10,924 nucleotides of DNA. Origin: Frankiaceae bacterium. Its GTDB lineage: Bacteria > Actinomycetota > Actinomycetes > JAFAQI01. The notes beneath the pieces are model-generated. The model had not been told where the DNA came from. It searched no databases and saw only the letters and a list, made by a program, of their open reading frames with translations. This document shows, in pieces, positions 5,291 through 10,924 of this stretch. Both the position numbers and the translations under genes were made by a program. The stretch lies in assembly GCA_030840545.1 (NCBI GenBank), contig JAVEEH010000174.1, positions 1 through 10,924 on the forward strand, given 5' to 3'. The number at the start of each line of letters is the position of its first letter. The first letter of the stretch is position 1.

Positions 5291-7014
5291 TCCTCGAGCG
5301 GAACGCTCCAGCACACGGTCGTCCCGCCAGACTTGCCCGCGTCGACACTGAACGTGCCGCCTAGGTCCGCGGCCCGGCGGGCGAGGTTGGCCAGCCCGCT
5401 GCGTGGGCGATCATCGGGGAAGCCGACACCGTTGTCGGTGACGACGAGCGTGACCTGGTCGAGGTCTGCGGTGACCGCGACCGTCGACTCCGTCGCGGCG
5501 GCATGCCGGGCGACGTTCGACAACGCCTCGCGAAGGACAGCCAGCATCTGCTCGGCGATCGGCGCCGGCACGAGACTGTCGACCGGGCCGTTGAACCTGA
5601 CCTCCGGTGAATAACCGAGCGTGGCGCCGGCCACCCGGGCCGCCTGCATCACGGCGACGCGCAGCCCCTCGCCGGCGTGCGGCGCCGGGTTCTGCAACGC
5701 GAAGATCGTCGTCCGGATCTCCTTGATCGTCGTGTCGAGGTCTTCGACCGCTTGCCGCACCCGATCGACCTTCTCGGGCGGCTCCATCCCCCGGATCGCA
5801 CCTTCGAGCGACATGCCGGTGGCGAACAGCCGCTGGATCACCAGGTCGTGGAGGTCGCGGGCGATGCGGTCGCGATCACCGAGCACGGCGAGCTGCTCGC
5901 GGTCGGCGGCGACGACGCCGAGCCGCAGCGCGATGGCCGCCTGACCGGCGAACGTCTCGATCAGCCGCAGCACGTCCTCACCGAAGCCGGGCTTGTCGCC
6001 GACCCGGGCGACGACCAACGTCCCGAGTGCATGCTCGGCGCCGAGCGGCACATACAGCGCCGGACCCACGCCGATGGCCTGCAGCAAACCCGGCCACACC
6101 CGGGGGTCAGTGCGCGCGTCGCCGACGGTGGCCGGCACGCCGCCTTGCATGACCGCCGCCGTCAGGGACTCCGCCGCAATCTCCATGCCCCGCAGGCTCT
6201 CGGCGCCCTGCCCGTCCGCCGCCTGCACCCGCAAGGTTCCGTCACCCAGCGGCAGCGCCAGCAGTGCCACGTCCGCGTCGGCGAGCTGACGGGCGTGCTC
6301 GACGAGCTCGGGCAGGACCTCGGCCGCGGTGGCCCCGCCCAGCAGCCTCGTCGTGATCGCGCTCGCTGCTTCCAGCCACTGCTGCCGTCGTTGCGCCTGC
6401 TCGTAGAGCCGGGCGTTCTGAACCGCCAGCCCGGCTGCGGAGGCCAGTGCGAGCACAACCTGCTCGTCGGAGTCGGTGAACTCGCCGCCGCCGCGCTTCT
6501 CGGTGAGATAGAGGTTGCCGAACGCCTCACCGCGCACGCTGATCGGTACGCCGAGGAACGTGTGCATCGGCGGATGATTGGGCGGGAAGCCGAAGGAATC
6601 CGGGTGCGCGCCGAGATCCGGCAGCCGGATCGCGCGTGGTTCGTTGATGAGCACGCCGAGGACGCCACGTCCGTGCGGCAGGTCACCGATCTTCTCGTGC
6701 AGCTCGTCGTCGATGCCGGTGGTGATGAACTGCGACAGCCGGCTCTCGCCACTCGGGTCGAGGACACCGAGCGCGCCGTACTGCGCGTCGGCGAGCTCCG
6801 CGGCCGTCTCGACGATGCGCCGCAGCACTTCGCTGAGGTCGAGCTGTGAACCAATGGCGACTGCAGCCTGCAGCAACGCCTGCAGCCGGTCGGCGAGCAG
6901 GGCGGCGCCCTCGACGCGCTCGACCAGCTCGCTCAGCAGCGACTGCAGGTCCAGGCCGGCCAGTGACGGCAGCAGCTGGCTCGCCGCCGCCTTGTCCCCG
7001 ACCGTGTCGCCCAT
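5287..7014 (-). CDS. devS: DevS/DosT-like GAF-GAF sensor histidine kinase with heme-site residues
   Basis: 575 residues, soluble, no TM. Order: helical N-tail (1-55), GAF-A (about 56-202), GAF-B (about 223-368), HisKA_3 with His389 in ARDLHDLVIQRLFATG, and HATPase (N box REALSNVARHA 495-505, G1 VVTDNGVGF 524-532, G2-like SGLANLARRA). In M. tuberculosis DosS/DosT the GAF-A heme is held by His149/His147 and the distal Tyr is 171/169. Here the matching FGFPPNHPPM and GNLYLTEK motifs put His147 and Tyr169 at the same spacing, so heme-based O2, NO or CO (or redox) sensing is likely. I chose the ATG at 7012-7014, 5 bp after the nitroreductase stop; the ribosome binding site is weak, suggesting coupling. 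A longer in-frame start up to 7461 only reads the nitroreductase gene out of frame. The partner is probably the convergent DevR-like regulator. Confidence 0.92.
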   Translation of the reverse strand: MGDTVGDKAAASQLLPSLAGLDLQSLLSELVERVEGAALLADRLQALLQAAVAIGSQLDLSEVLRRIVETAAELADAQYGALGVLDPSGESRLSQFITTGIDDELHEKIGDLPHGRGVLGVLINEPRAIRLPDLGAHPDSFGFPPNHPPMHTFLGVPISVRGEAFGNLYLTEKRGGGEFTDSDEQVVLALASAAGLAVQNARLYEQAQRRQQWLEAASAITTRLLGGATAAEVLPELVEHARQLADADVALLALPLGDGTLRVQAADGQGAESLRGMEIAAESLTAAVMQGGVPATVGDARTDPRVWPGLLQAIGVGPALYVPLGAEHALGTLVVARVGDKPGFGEDVLRLIETFAGQAAIALRLGVVAADREQLAVLGDRDRIARDLHDLVIQRLFATGMSLEGAIRGMEPPEKVDRVRQAVEDLDTTIKEIRTTIFALQNPAPHAGEGLRVAVMQAARVAGATLGYSPEVRFNGPVDSLVPAPIAEQMLAVLREALSNVARHAAATESTVAVTADLDQVTLVVTDNGVGFPDDRPRSGLANLARRAADLGGTFSVDAGKSGGTTVCWSVPLED

Positions 7015-7019
7015 GCCGG

Positions 7020-8006
7020 CTATGGCAGCGCTGCGACGGTCAGGAACTTGTCGACGTCGCGCCGTCCGCTGCGCGGCCGCCCATGGCCGTAACCGAGCCG
7101 CAGCATGAGCTGCGGATGGCCGAGCAGACCCAGCTCTCGCTGCAGCCGGATGCGGGTGGCCGGGATGTCGGTGACCGGGCCGAGCGGCTGACTGACCAGC
7201 CCGGCGTCGGTGAGCACGAGCAGCAGGTGTCCGAGTGCCCGCCCCGAGCGCAACCAGCTGTGCGGGTCGTCGCTGTCGCTGCCCAACAGCACGATCGTGT
7301 CCCGCTCGACCTGCGGCGGTGGCCCGTCGCCGCCCGGCTGCGGGTGCCGGTTCTGACCGGTGAAGTCGCGCAGCGGCAGGTCCGTCACGACGCCAGCCGG
7401 GTGCGGTTCTCCGAGCGCGCTGTCCGGGATCCCGTCCTCGGACCCTTCGTCGCGACGCCATCGCGCGAGCTCATCGAAGACACTCTGGTCGGCCATCTCG
7501 GCGGACTCGGCCTCGTAGAGCAGGGTCGCCGCGGTCAGCCGGTCACCCGGTCGGTCGAGCACCCGCAACCAGCAACCGCGCTCGTTGGCGGCGTCGCGCA
7601 GCCTGGCGAGCAACGAGTCGGACACCGGGATGTCGGTGTCGTAGGGGCCGCGGTCGGTGTAGCGGCGTGGGATCGCCTCGATCAGCCGGCGTTCCTCCGG
7701 CGACGCCGGATGGCGATGACCGATGGTCAGGGTGGCCAGCAGCAGCGGGTCGTCGGCCCGGGGTGCCAGCCGCACGATGCAGCTGTAGCCGAGGGAGCGC
7801 ACGCCCAGGCGGGCGAACTCGACTGCAGCTCCGCAGCTGATGTGCAGCTGGCGGGCGGCAGGGTCGAGCTGACGGAGTGCCCGGCTGGCGTCGGCGCGGA
7901 CTTCCAGGGAGTGTCCGTTGACCACGAACTGCCACGGCTGGGTGTTGTGCACCGACGGCGCCAGCGCGGCGAACTGGGTGACCGTGCGCATCGAGTCGAA
8001 GTTCAT
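7020..8006 (-). CDS. Acg-family nitroreductase-like FMN protein
   Basis: 328 residues, close to the roughly 330 of M. tuberculosis Acg (Rv2032) and its paralogue Rv3131. It shows the Acg-type N-terminus: APSVHNTQPWQF (residues 16-27), RQLDPAARQLHISCGAA (45-61), and the later RYTDRGPY and LTDAGLVSQPLGP motifs of the two-lobed nitroreductase fold. Acg proteins bind FMN but are thought to have lost ordinary nitroreductase activity; in mycobacteria they belong to the DosR regulon. I chose the ATG at 8004-8006; a second in-frame ATG at 7989-7991 is possible, and the ribosome binding site (GAGGG) is poorly placed for the first. Longer starts to 8129 would run through the DosR-like box. The gene is 5 bp upstream of the sensor kinase and probably heads their operon. 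Confidence 0.88.
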   Translation of the reverse strand: MNFDSMRTVTQFAALAPSVHNTQPWQFVVNGHSLEVRADASRALRQLDPAARQLHISCGAAVEFARLGVRSLGYSCIVRLAPRADDPLLLATLTIGHRHPASPEERRLIEAIPRRYTDRGPYDTDIPVSDSLLARLRDAANERGCWLRVLDRPGDRLTAATLLYEAESAEMADQSVFDELARWRRDEGSEDGIPDSALGEPHPAGVVTDLPLRDFTGQNRHPQPGGDGPPPQVERDTIVLLGSDSDDPHSWLRSGRALGHLLLVLTDAGLVSQPLGPVTDIPATRIRLQRELGLLGHPQLMLRLGYGHGRPRSGRRDVDKFLTVAALP

Positions 8007-8051
8007 GCCCTCATGGTCTGCCCGACCGCGGGCTGGCGGCAGTGGCCGCAG

Positions 8052-8069
8052 GTCCCACGATCGCGGGAC
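8052..8069. promoter_or_regulatory. Imperfect 18-bp palindrome abutting the DosR-like box
   Basis: GTCCCACGATCGCGGGAC: arms GTCCC and GGGAC around CGATCG, with one mismatched pair (A8057/C8064). It shares its right arm with the DosR-like box at 8065-8078, giving GTCCC-N8-GGGAC-N4-GCCCC, that is three half-sites in 27 bp. It may be a second, overlapping dimer site; the arms are in the opposite order to a standard DosR box. Confidence 0.4.
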
Positions 8070-8078
8070 TTTCGCCCC
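8065..8078. promoter_or_regulatory. DosR-box-like site GGGACTTTCGCCCC
   Basis: Core at 8065-8078; window 8062-8081 matches 14 of 20 positions of TTSGGGACTWWAGTCCCSAA. It lies in the 103-bp gap (8007-8109) upstream of the Acg-like gene, 58 bp from its ATG, where an activator site would be expected. Acg homologues are classic DosR targets, so position, sequence and target agree. Direct binding is inference. Confidence 0.65.
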
Positions 8079-8109
8079 TAGTTCGCCCCCGGACGTCACG
8101 TCAGCGTCC

Positions 8110-9351
8110 TCATGTGGCCAGCGCGGCAAGCACGGCCACGTCGTCGGCGAGCTCCTCGCCGCTATGCGCCAGGACGGCCTCGATCACGACGTCGACGATC
8201 GTGCGTGGGTCGGGACACGTGGATGACAGCAGCGCCTGCAGGCGTCGGTCAGTGAACTGGTCGTCGCCGCGCCGAGCCTCGCTGACCCCATCGGTGTAGA
8301 GCAGCAGCAGATCGCCCGGCTCCAGCAACAACCGCACGTCCTTGACGGCTGGATCGGGGAGGCAGCCCAGCAGCCCGCCGGGCGCCTCGATGACCTCGAC
8401 GGTGCCGTCGGCACGGCGCAGCAACGGAGCGGGATGGCCGGCTCTGGCCAGTCTCACTTCGACACCGCGCGCGCTCTGGCGGATGGTCAGGTAGACGGCG
8501 GACAGAAAGCGTTCGGGCTCGTCGCGCGCCAGCACCATGTGGTTCAGTCCTTCGAGCACGCGGCGTGGTGACGCTTGCAGGACCGCCAGGGTCCGCACGG
8601 TGTAGCGCGCCAGGGCAGCCAAGGTGGCCGCCCGGGCGCCATGGCCGACGACATCGCCGATGAGGGCACCCCAACGTCCGGCTGGGAGCGGGAACACGTC
8701 GTAGAAGTCACCGCCGACCAGGGTCCCGCCCCACCCGGGCAGCAGCCGGGCGGCCACCTGCAGCCCCGGCACGTCGGGCAGCTCCGGCGGGAGCAGACTC
8801 TCTTGCAGGGTGGCGGCCAGCTCCGCACTCATGCGCGCTGTCTCCCGGGCCGCCTCGCGCGCCTGCGCGTTGAACAGATAGGCCGCGGTCACGTCGGCGA
8901 GGATCTGTGCGCCGACCAGGTCTTCCTCACTCAGGTCGAGCGGCTCCTTCGAGTAGAGCTCCAGCGCACCGAGCTGGCGATCGTCGAGCCGCAACGGAAA
9001 GCTGTAAACCGCACCGAGACCGGCCCGCGCCGCCGCCGGCGAGAAGTTCGCAAAGACGGTGTCCCTCGCGAGGTCGCGCACCGCGACGTGGTGACCCGTG
9101 CGGTAGGCCGCGAGGCAGGGGCCCTCCTGCAACTCCATCTGCAGGGCCTCTACCCCGAGGATCACGTCATCGGACGCGGCCACGAAGTGGTGCTCGGTGT
9201 CGCTTTCCATCAGCAGCACACCGGCACCGTCCACCGGGACGACCTCGGCAACGTGGGCAGCCAGGTGGTCGAGGATCTTCTGGATGGAGAAGTCGGCGGT
9301 CAGGGTGCGGGCGAACTCAACGAGAACACTCGTCAGTCGGCCCTCGTCCAC
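8110..9351 (-). CDS. GAF domain plus PP2C/SpoIIE-like serine phosphatase
   Basis: 413 residues. GAF domain at about 5-165 (LLMESDTEHHFVAASDD, LQEGPCLAAYRTG, YSFPLRLDDRQLGALELYS). A short helical linker ends in LQESLLPPELPDVPG (182-196), then the PP2C-like phosphatase domain to the end. Metal-binding acidic residues are present: GGDFYD (Asp215, Asp218), GDVVGHG (Asp233), YTDGV (Asp354) and DDVAVL (Asp403/404), so it should be active on phospho-Ser/Thr proteins, typically anti-sigma factor antagonists (RsbU/SpoIIE type). I chose the GTG at 9349-9351, with GAGGGG and GGAG just upstream; starts at 9435 or 9426 would read through a 25-bp inverted repeat and lie close to a -10-like TACAAT. No anti-sigma or antagonist gene is present in the window. 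The signal for the GAF domain is unknown. Confidence 0.9.
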   Translation of the reverse strand: MDEGRLTSVLVEFARTLTADFSIQKILDHLAAHVAEVVPVDGAGVLLMESDTEHHFVAASDDVILGVEALQMELQEGPCLAAYRTGHHVAVRDLARDTVFANFSPAAARAGLGAVYSFPLRLDDRQLGALELYSKEPLDLSEEDLVGAQILADVTAAYLFNAQAREAARETARMSAELAATLQESLLPPELPDVPGLQVAARLLPGWGGTLVGGDFYDVFPLPAGRWGALIGDVVGHGARAATLAALARYTVRTLAVLQASPRRVLEGLNHMVLARDEPERFLSAVYLTIRQSARGVEVRLARAGHPAPLLRRADGTVEVIEAPGGLLGCLPDPAVKDVRLLLEPGDLLLLYTDGVSEARRGDDQFTDRRLQALLSSTCPDPRTIVDVVIEAVLAHSGEELADDVAVLAALAT

Positions 9352-9380
9352 TGCTCCGCCCCTCGGCGCATTCGATCCGT

Positions 9381-9405
9381 CGGCACATTTCGCAAATATG
9401 TGCCG
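9381..9405 (-). promoter_or_regulatory. Interrupted inverted repeat in the phosphatase leader
   Basis: Arms CGGCACAT (9381-9388) and ATGTGCCG (9398-9405), 8 bp each and perfect, around a 9-nt A/T-richer spacer. It stands out as an A/T-rich patch in GC-rich sequence, and its near end lies 29 bp upstream of the GTG at 9351. It could be an operator or an RNA hairpin in the leader. Confidence 0.5.
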
Positions 9406-9437
9406 CCAGGGGCTCGAGCGCCGCATGTTGCTCACTC

Positions 9438-9443
9438 ATTGTA
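9438..9443 (-). promoter_or_regulatory. Possible -10 element TACAAT for the phosphatase gene
   Basis: On the minus strand this reads TACAAT, matching the actinobacterial TANNNT -10 form. It sits 12 bp beyond the stop of the upstream VOC gene and would give a start near 9430 and a leader of about 80 nt containing the inverted repeat. No good -35 hexamer is seen at 16-18 bp, so this is tentative. Confidence 0.35.
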
Positions 9444-9455
9444 CGCCGCGGCGGG

Positions 9456-9872
9456 CTACGGAGAGAGGGGCTGGCTGAAGCGCACCAGGTTGCCCGCCGG
9501 GTCGCGGAACGCGCAGTCGCGCACGCCGTAGGGCTGGTCGATGGGTTCCTGGATGACCTCGGCGCCGGCTGCCTGGATGTGCTCGAAGGTCGCATCGCAG
9601 TTCTCGGTCGCGAAGACCACCCGGCCGAGCACGCCCTTGGCCATGAGGTCGGTCATCGCCTCCCGATCGGCCGGCGATGCGTCGGGGTTCATGCCGGGTG
9701 GCTCGAGGACGATCTCCACGTCGGGTTGCGACGATGGGCTGACGGTCACCCATCGCATCCCTTCGAACGCGACGTCGTTGCGCACCACGAGGCCGAGGAC
9801 GTCGCGGTAGAAGTGGACCGCCTTGTCATGGTCGTCGACGGCGAGGAAGCAGTGCGAGAGCTTGAGGTCCAT
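9456..9872 (-). CDS. VOC-superfamily (glyoxalase/bleomycin-resistance fold) protein
   Basis: 138 residues, a single VOC domain made of two beta-alpha-beta-beta-beta halves. First half: KLSHCFLAVDDHDKAVHFYRDVLGL (4-28), with His7 at the usual first metal-ligand position and VEIVLEPPG (52-60) holding Glu54. Second half: VVFATENCDATFEHIQAAGA (85-104) and YGVRDCAFRDPAGNLVRFSQ (115-134). The usual second-half metal His and final Glu are not obvious, so it may not be a classical glyoxalase I; binding, resistance or dioxygenase-like roles are equally possible. The ATG at 9870-9872 is 10 bp after the AraC-type gene stop, so the two are probably one transcript. Regulator-plus-VOC pairs of this kind are common in actinobacteria; the substrate is unknown. 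Confidence 0.88.
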   Translation of the reverse strand: MDLKLSHCFLAVDDHDKAVHFYRDVLGLVVRNDVAFEGMRWVTVSPSSQPDVEIVLEPPGMNPDASPADREAMTDLMAKGVLGRVVFATENCDATFEHIQAAGAEVIQEPIDQPYGVRDCAFRDPAGNLVRFSQPLSP

Positions 9873-9882
9873 GCCGCCCACG

Positions 9883-10302
9883 CTAAGAGCAGACGCCGGG
9901 CTGCACTTCTCGATTCCTGACCGGTCGGGTGAGGATCTTGGCGGAGCAGGCCGGGATGGCTGCGCCCGGGTCGTGGGTGCGCGCTCGATAGGTGCTCGGG
10001 CTCTCCCCGACGAGCTCGGTGAACCGCGAGCTGAACGAGCCGACTGACGAGCAGCCGACCGCGAAGCAGACATCGGTCACCGTGAGGTCGCCGCGACGCA
10101 GCAGCGCCTTCGCCCGCTCGATGCGACGCGTCATCAGATAGCTGTAGGGCGTCTCGCCGAAGGCGGCGCGGAAGCTGCGGGAGAAGTGACCCGGCGACAT
10201 CAGGGCCGCCCGCGCGAGCGCTTGGACATCGAGCGGCTGTGCGTAGTCGCGGTTCATCGTGTCGCGGGCCCGGCGCAGCCGGACCAGGTCCGCGCGTGTC
10301 AT
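9883..10302 (-). CDS. Minimal AraC-family regulator (DNA-binding domain only)
   Basis: 139 residues, of which about 8-108 form the AraC-type double helix-turn-helix: LDVQALARAALMSPGHFSRSFRAAFGETPYSYLMTRRIERAKALL (24-68) and VTDVCFAVGCSSVGSFSSRFTELVGESPSTYR (75-106). The family signature around GCSSVGSFSSRF and P-x-x-YR is intact. There is no N-terminal ligand-binding domain, so it either senses through its 30-residue C-terminal tail (two Cys, 119 and 138) or acts without a ligand. I chose the ATG at 10300-10302; upstream in-frame starts to 10575 read the neighbouring gene in the wrong frame. It is 31 bp downstream of the membrane-anchored gene and 10 bp upstream of the VOC gene, which it most likely regulates. 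Confidence 0.9.
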   Translation of the reverse strand: MTRADLVRLRRARDTMNRDYAQPLDVQALARAALMSPGHFSRSFRAAFGETPYSYLMTRRIERAKALLRRGDLTVTDVCFAVGCSSVGSFSSRFTELVGESPSTYRARTHDPGAAIPACSAKILTRPVRNREVQPGVCS

Positions 10303-10333
10303 GGGATCAGCGTGCCACGACAACCTTCGGTTT

Positions 10334-10924
10334 TCACCGCGGGTCCGGCCGGTCGACGTTCCAGTGCCGTGCGAGCGAGAGCAGGAACGTTCCGTCCTCG
10401 CGCGGCAGCATGCCGAACCTGCTGACCACCCGCTGGCCACCTTGGTGGTCGCCGTACAACAGATCGACGAGAATCCGTTGCCGTGCCCCGACCTGGGTGA
10501 CCACGAACGATCGCTGCGGGTCGGCTGCCTCGCGCATCGCTCCCTGCCAGAAATACGCGTCGCCGGCCGGCACATAGAGGTCGCGCGTCAGGCGGCGGAA
10601 CTCCTTCAGGGGCGGCATGTCCATCTCCGCCAGCGCGGACGACTCCTCGATCCGCCACCCGTGCAGGACAGCGATCCCGCTGCCCGCGTTGCGAACGGAC
10701 ATCGTGAGGTAGATCGCTTCGTCGGTCAGTTCGACCGTGCCGCGACCACCACCGACTTTCACCCAGTGGTCGTCGGCGAAGCCGACTTTGAGTGGCGAGT
10801 CGTCGATGCGGCTCGGCAGCAGGAGTGGGCGGACACTCGCGAGCATCGCGTCTTCCGCAACCCGTGCTGAGCGGTTCGCGGACCGAACGGCGCCGAAGGT
10901 CGCGACCGCGAGCAGGCAGGTGCC
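10334..10924 (-). CDS. Membrane-anchored protein of unknown function, C-terminal part (5' end outside window)
   Basis: The frame is open from the right edge of the window to the TGA at 10334-10336, giving 196 residues; the start lies beyond the edge, so the ATG at 10846 is probably internal. The visible part begins with the tail of a hydrophobic segment (CLLAVATFGAV) followed by RSANRSARVAEDAM, as in proteins with an N-terminal TM helix and a short helical linker. A folded beta-rich domain follows: DDHWVKVGGGRGTVEL, AIYLTMSVRNAGSGIAVLHGW, DLYVPAGDAYFWQGAM, and ILVDLLYGDHQGGQRVVSRFGM. I recognise the type (actinobacterial one-TM proteins with the LRNxGxGxAVLHGW pattern) but know no function. 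It may be the first gene visible of the AraC-VOC transcript (31-bp gap). Confidence 0.8.
   Translation of the reverse strand, partial: GTCLLAVATFGAVRSANRSARVAEDAMLASVRPLLLPSRIDDSPLKVGFADDHWVKVGGGRGTVELTDEAIYLTMSVRNAGSGIAVLHGWRIEESSALAEMDMPPLKEFRRLTRDLYVPAGDAYFWQGAMREAADPQRSFVVTQVGARQRILVDLLYGDHQGGQRVVSRFGMLPREDGTFLLSLARHWNVDRPDPR

Noticed and set aside
7015..7461. N-terminal extension of the sensor kinase to 7461
   Set aside because: The added 149 residues are Arg/Ala/Gly-rich and read the nitroreductase gene out of frame; the DosS-like protein begins naturally at the ATG at 7014.
5677..8081. Long plus-strand open frames (5677-6849 and 6846-8081)
   Set aside because: They lie antisense to the sensor kinase and nitroreductase, are rich in Arg/Gly/Gln/His, show no domain, and exist because GC-rich third positions remove stops from the opposite strand.
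9317..9439. Small minus-strand frame of 40 residues (MSEQHAALEP..., four Cys including HICEMC) overlapping the phosphatase start
   Set aside because: No ribosome binding site, its ATG overlaps the -10-like TACAAT, third-position GC is low, and the inverted repeat lies inside it; probably leader sequence. Kept as a remote possibility of a coupled small protein.
8575..9531. Plus-strand open frame antisense to the phosphatase
   Set aside because: No domain and composition typical of an antisense shadow; the minus-strand phosphatase has complete catalytic motifs.

Overview
The window is about 67% GC by eye, with strong G/C preference at third codon positions, Shine-Dalgarno-type starts and protein families typical of Actinobacteria (DevR/DosR-like regulator, DevS/DosT-like GAF kinase, Acg-type nitroreductase, GAF-PP2C phosphatase). 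The genus cannot be read from the sequence. I see no rRNA, tRNA, CRISPR array, insertion sequence or other sign of mobility, and no gene-free stretch longer than 300 bases.

Layout, left to right. (1) 1-271, minus: N-terminal piece of a membrane-anchored protein cut by the window edge. (2) 437-847, plus: PaaI-type hotdog thioesterase. (3) 848-3840: a signalling island. A membrane histidine kinase and its NarL/LuxR response regulator form a minus-strand operon (3300 to 1313, ATGA overlap). It is flanked on both sides by small secreted-protein genes on the plus strand (941-1309 and 3394-3792). An almost identical 12-bp palindrome, GGTGCTAGYACC, lies upstream of the first secreted gene and in the divergent promoter between the kinase and the second secreted gene. 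This suggests a small self-contained regulon. A 15-bp perfect hairpin ends the island. (4) 3857-8006: a hypoxia/redox-type island. It contains a two-TM membrane protein (minus), a DevR/DosR-like regulator (plus), a soluble double-GAF kinase with the heme-site His and Tyr of DosS/DosT (minus, convergent with the regulator and sharing its CTAG stop) and an Acg-family nitroreductase (minus, 5 bp upstream of the kinase). Two DosR-box-like sites of the form GGGWCTTTCGYCCC lie in the two promoter regions of this island. (5) 8110-9351, minus: GAF plus PP2C (SpoIIE-like) phosphatase, with a putative promoter and a leader inverted repeat. (6) 9456-10924, minus: membrane-anchored protein (cut by the window edge), a minimal AraC-type regulator and a VOC/glyoxalase-fold protein, likely co-transcribed.

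How the parts may work together (inference): the DosS-like kinase senses O2/NO/CO or redox state through heme and phosphorylates the DosR-like regulator. That regulator would act at the two boxes to control itself, possibly the membrane protein at 3857-4471, and the nitroreductase-kinase operon. The 1313-3300 two-component system appears to be a second, extracytoplasmic sensor with its own operator and two exported outputs. The main undescribed candidates are the palindrome-defined secreted-protein regulon and the convergent arrangement of the Dos-like regulator and sensor.
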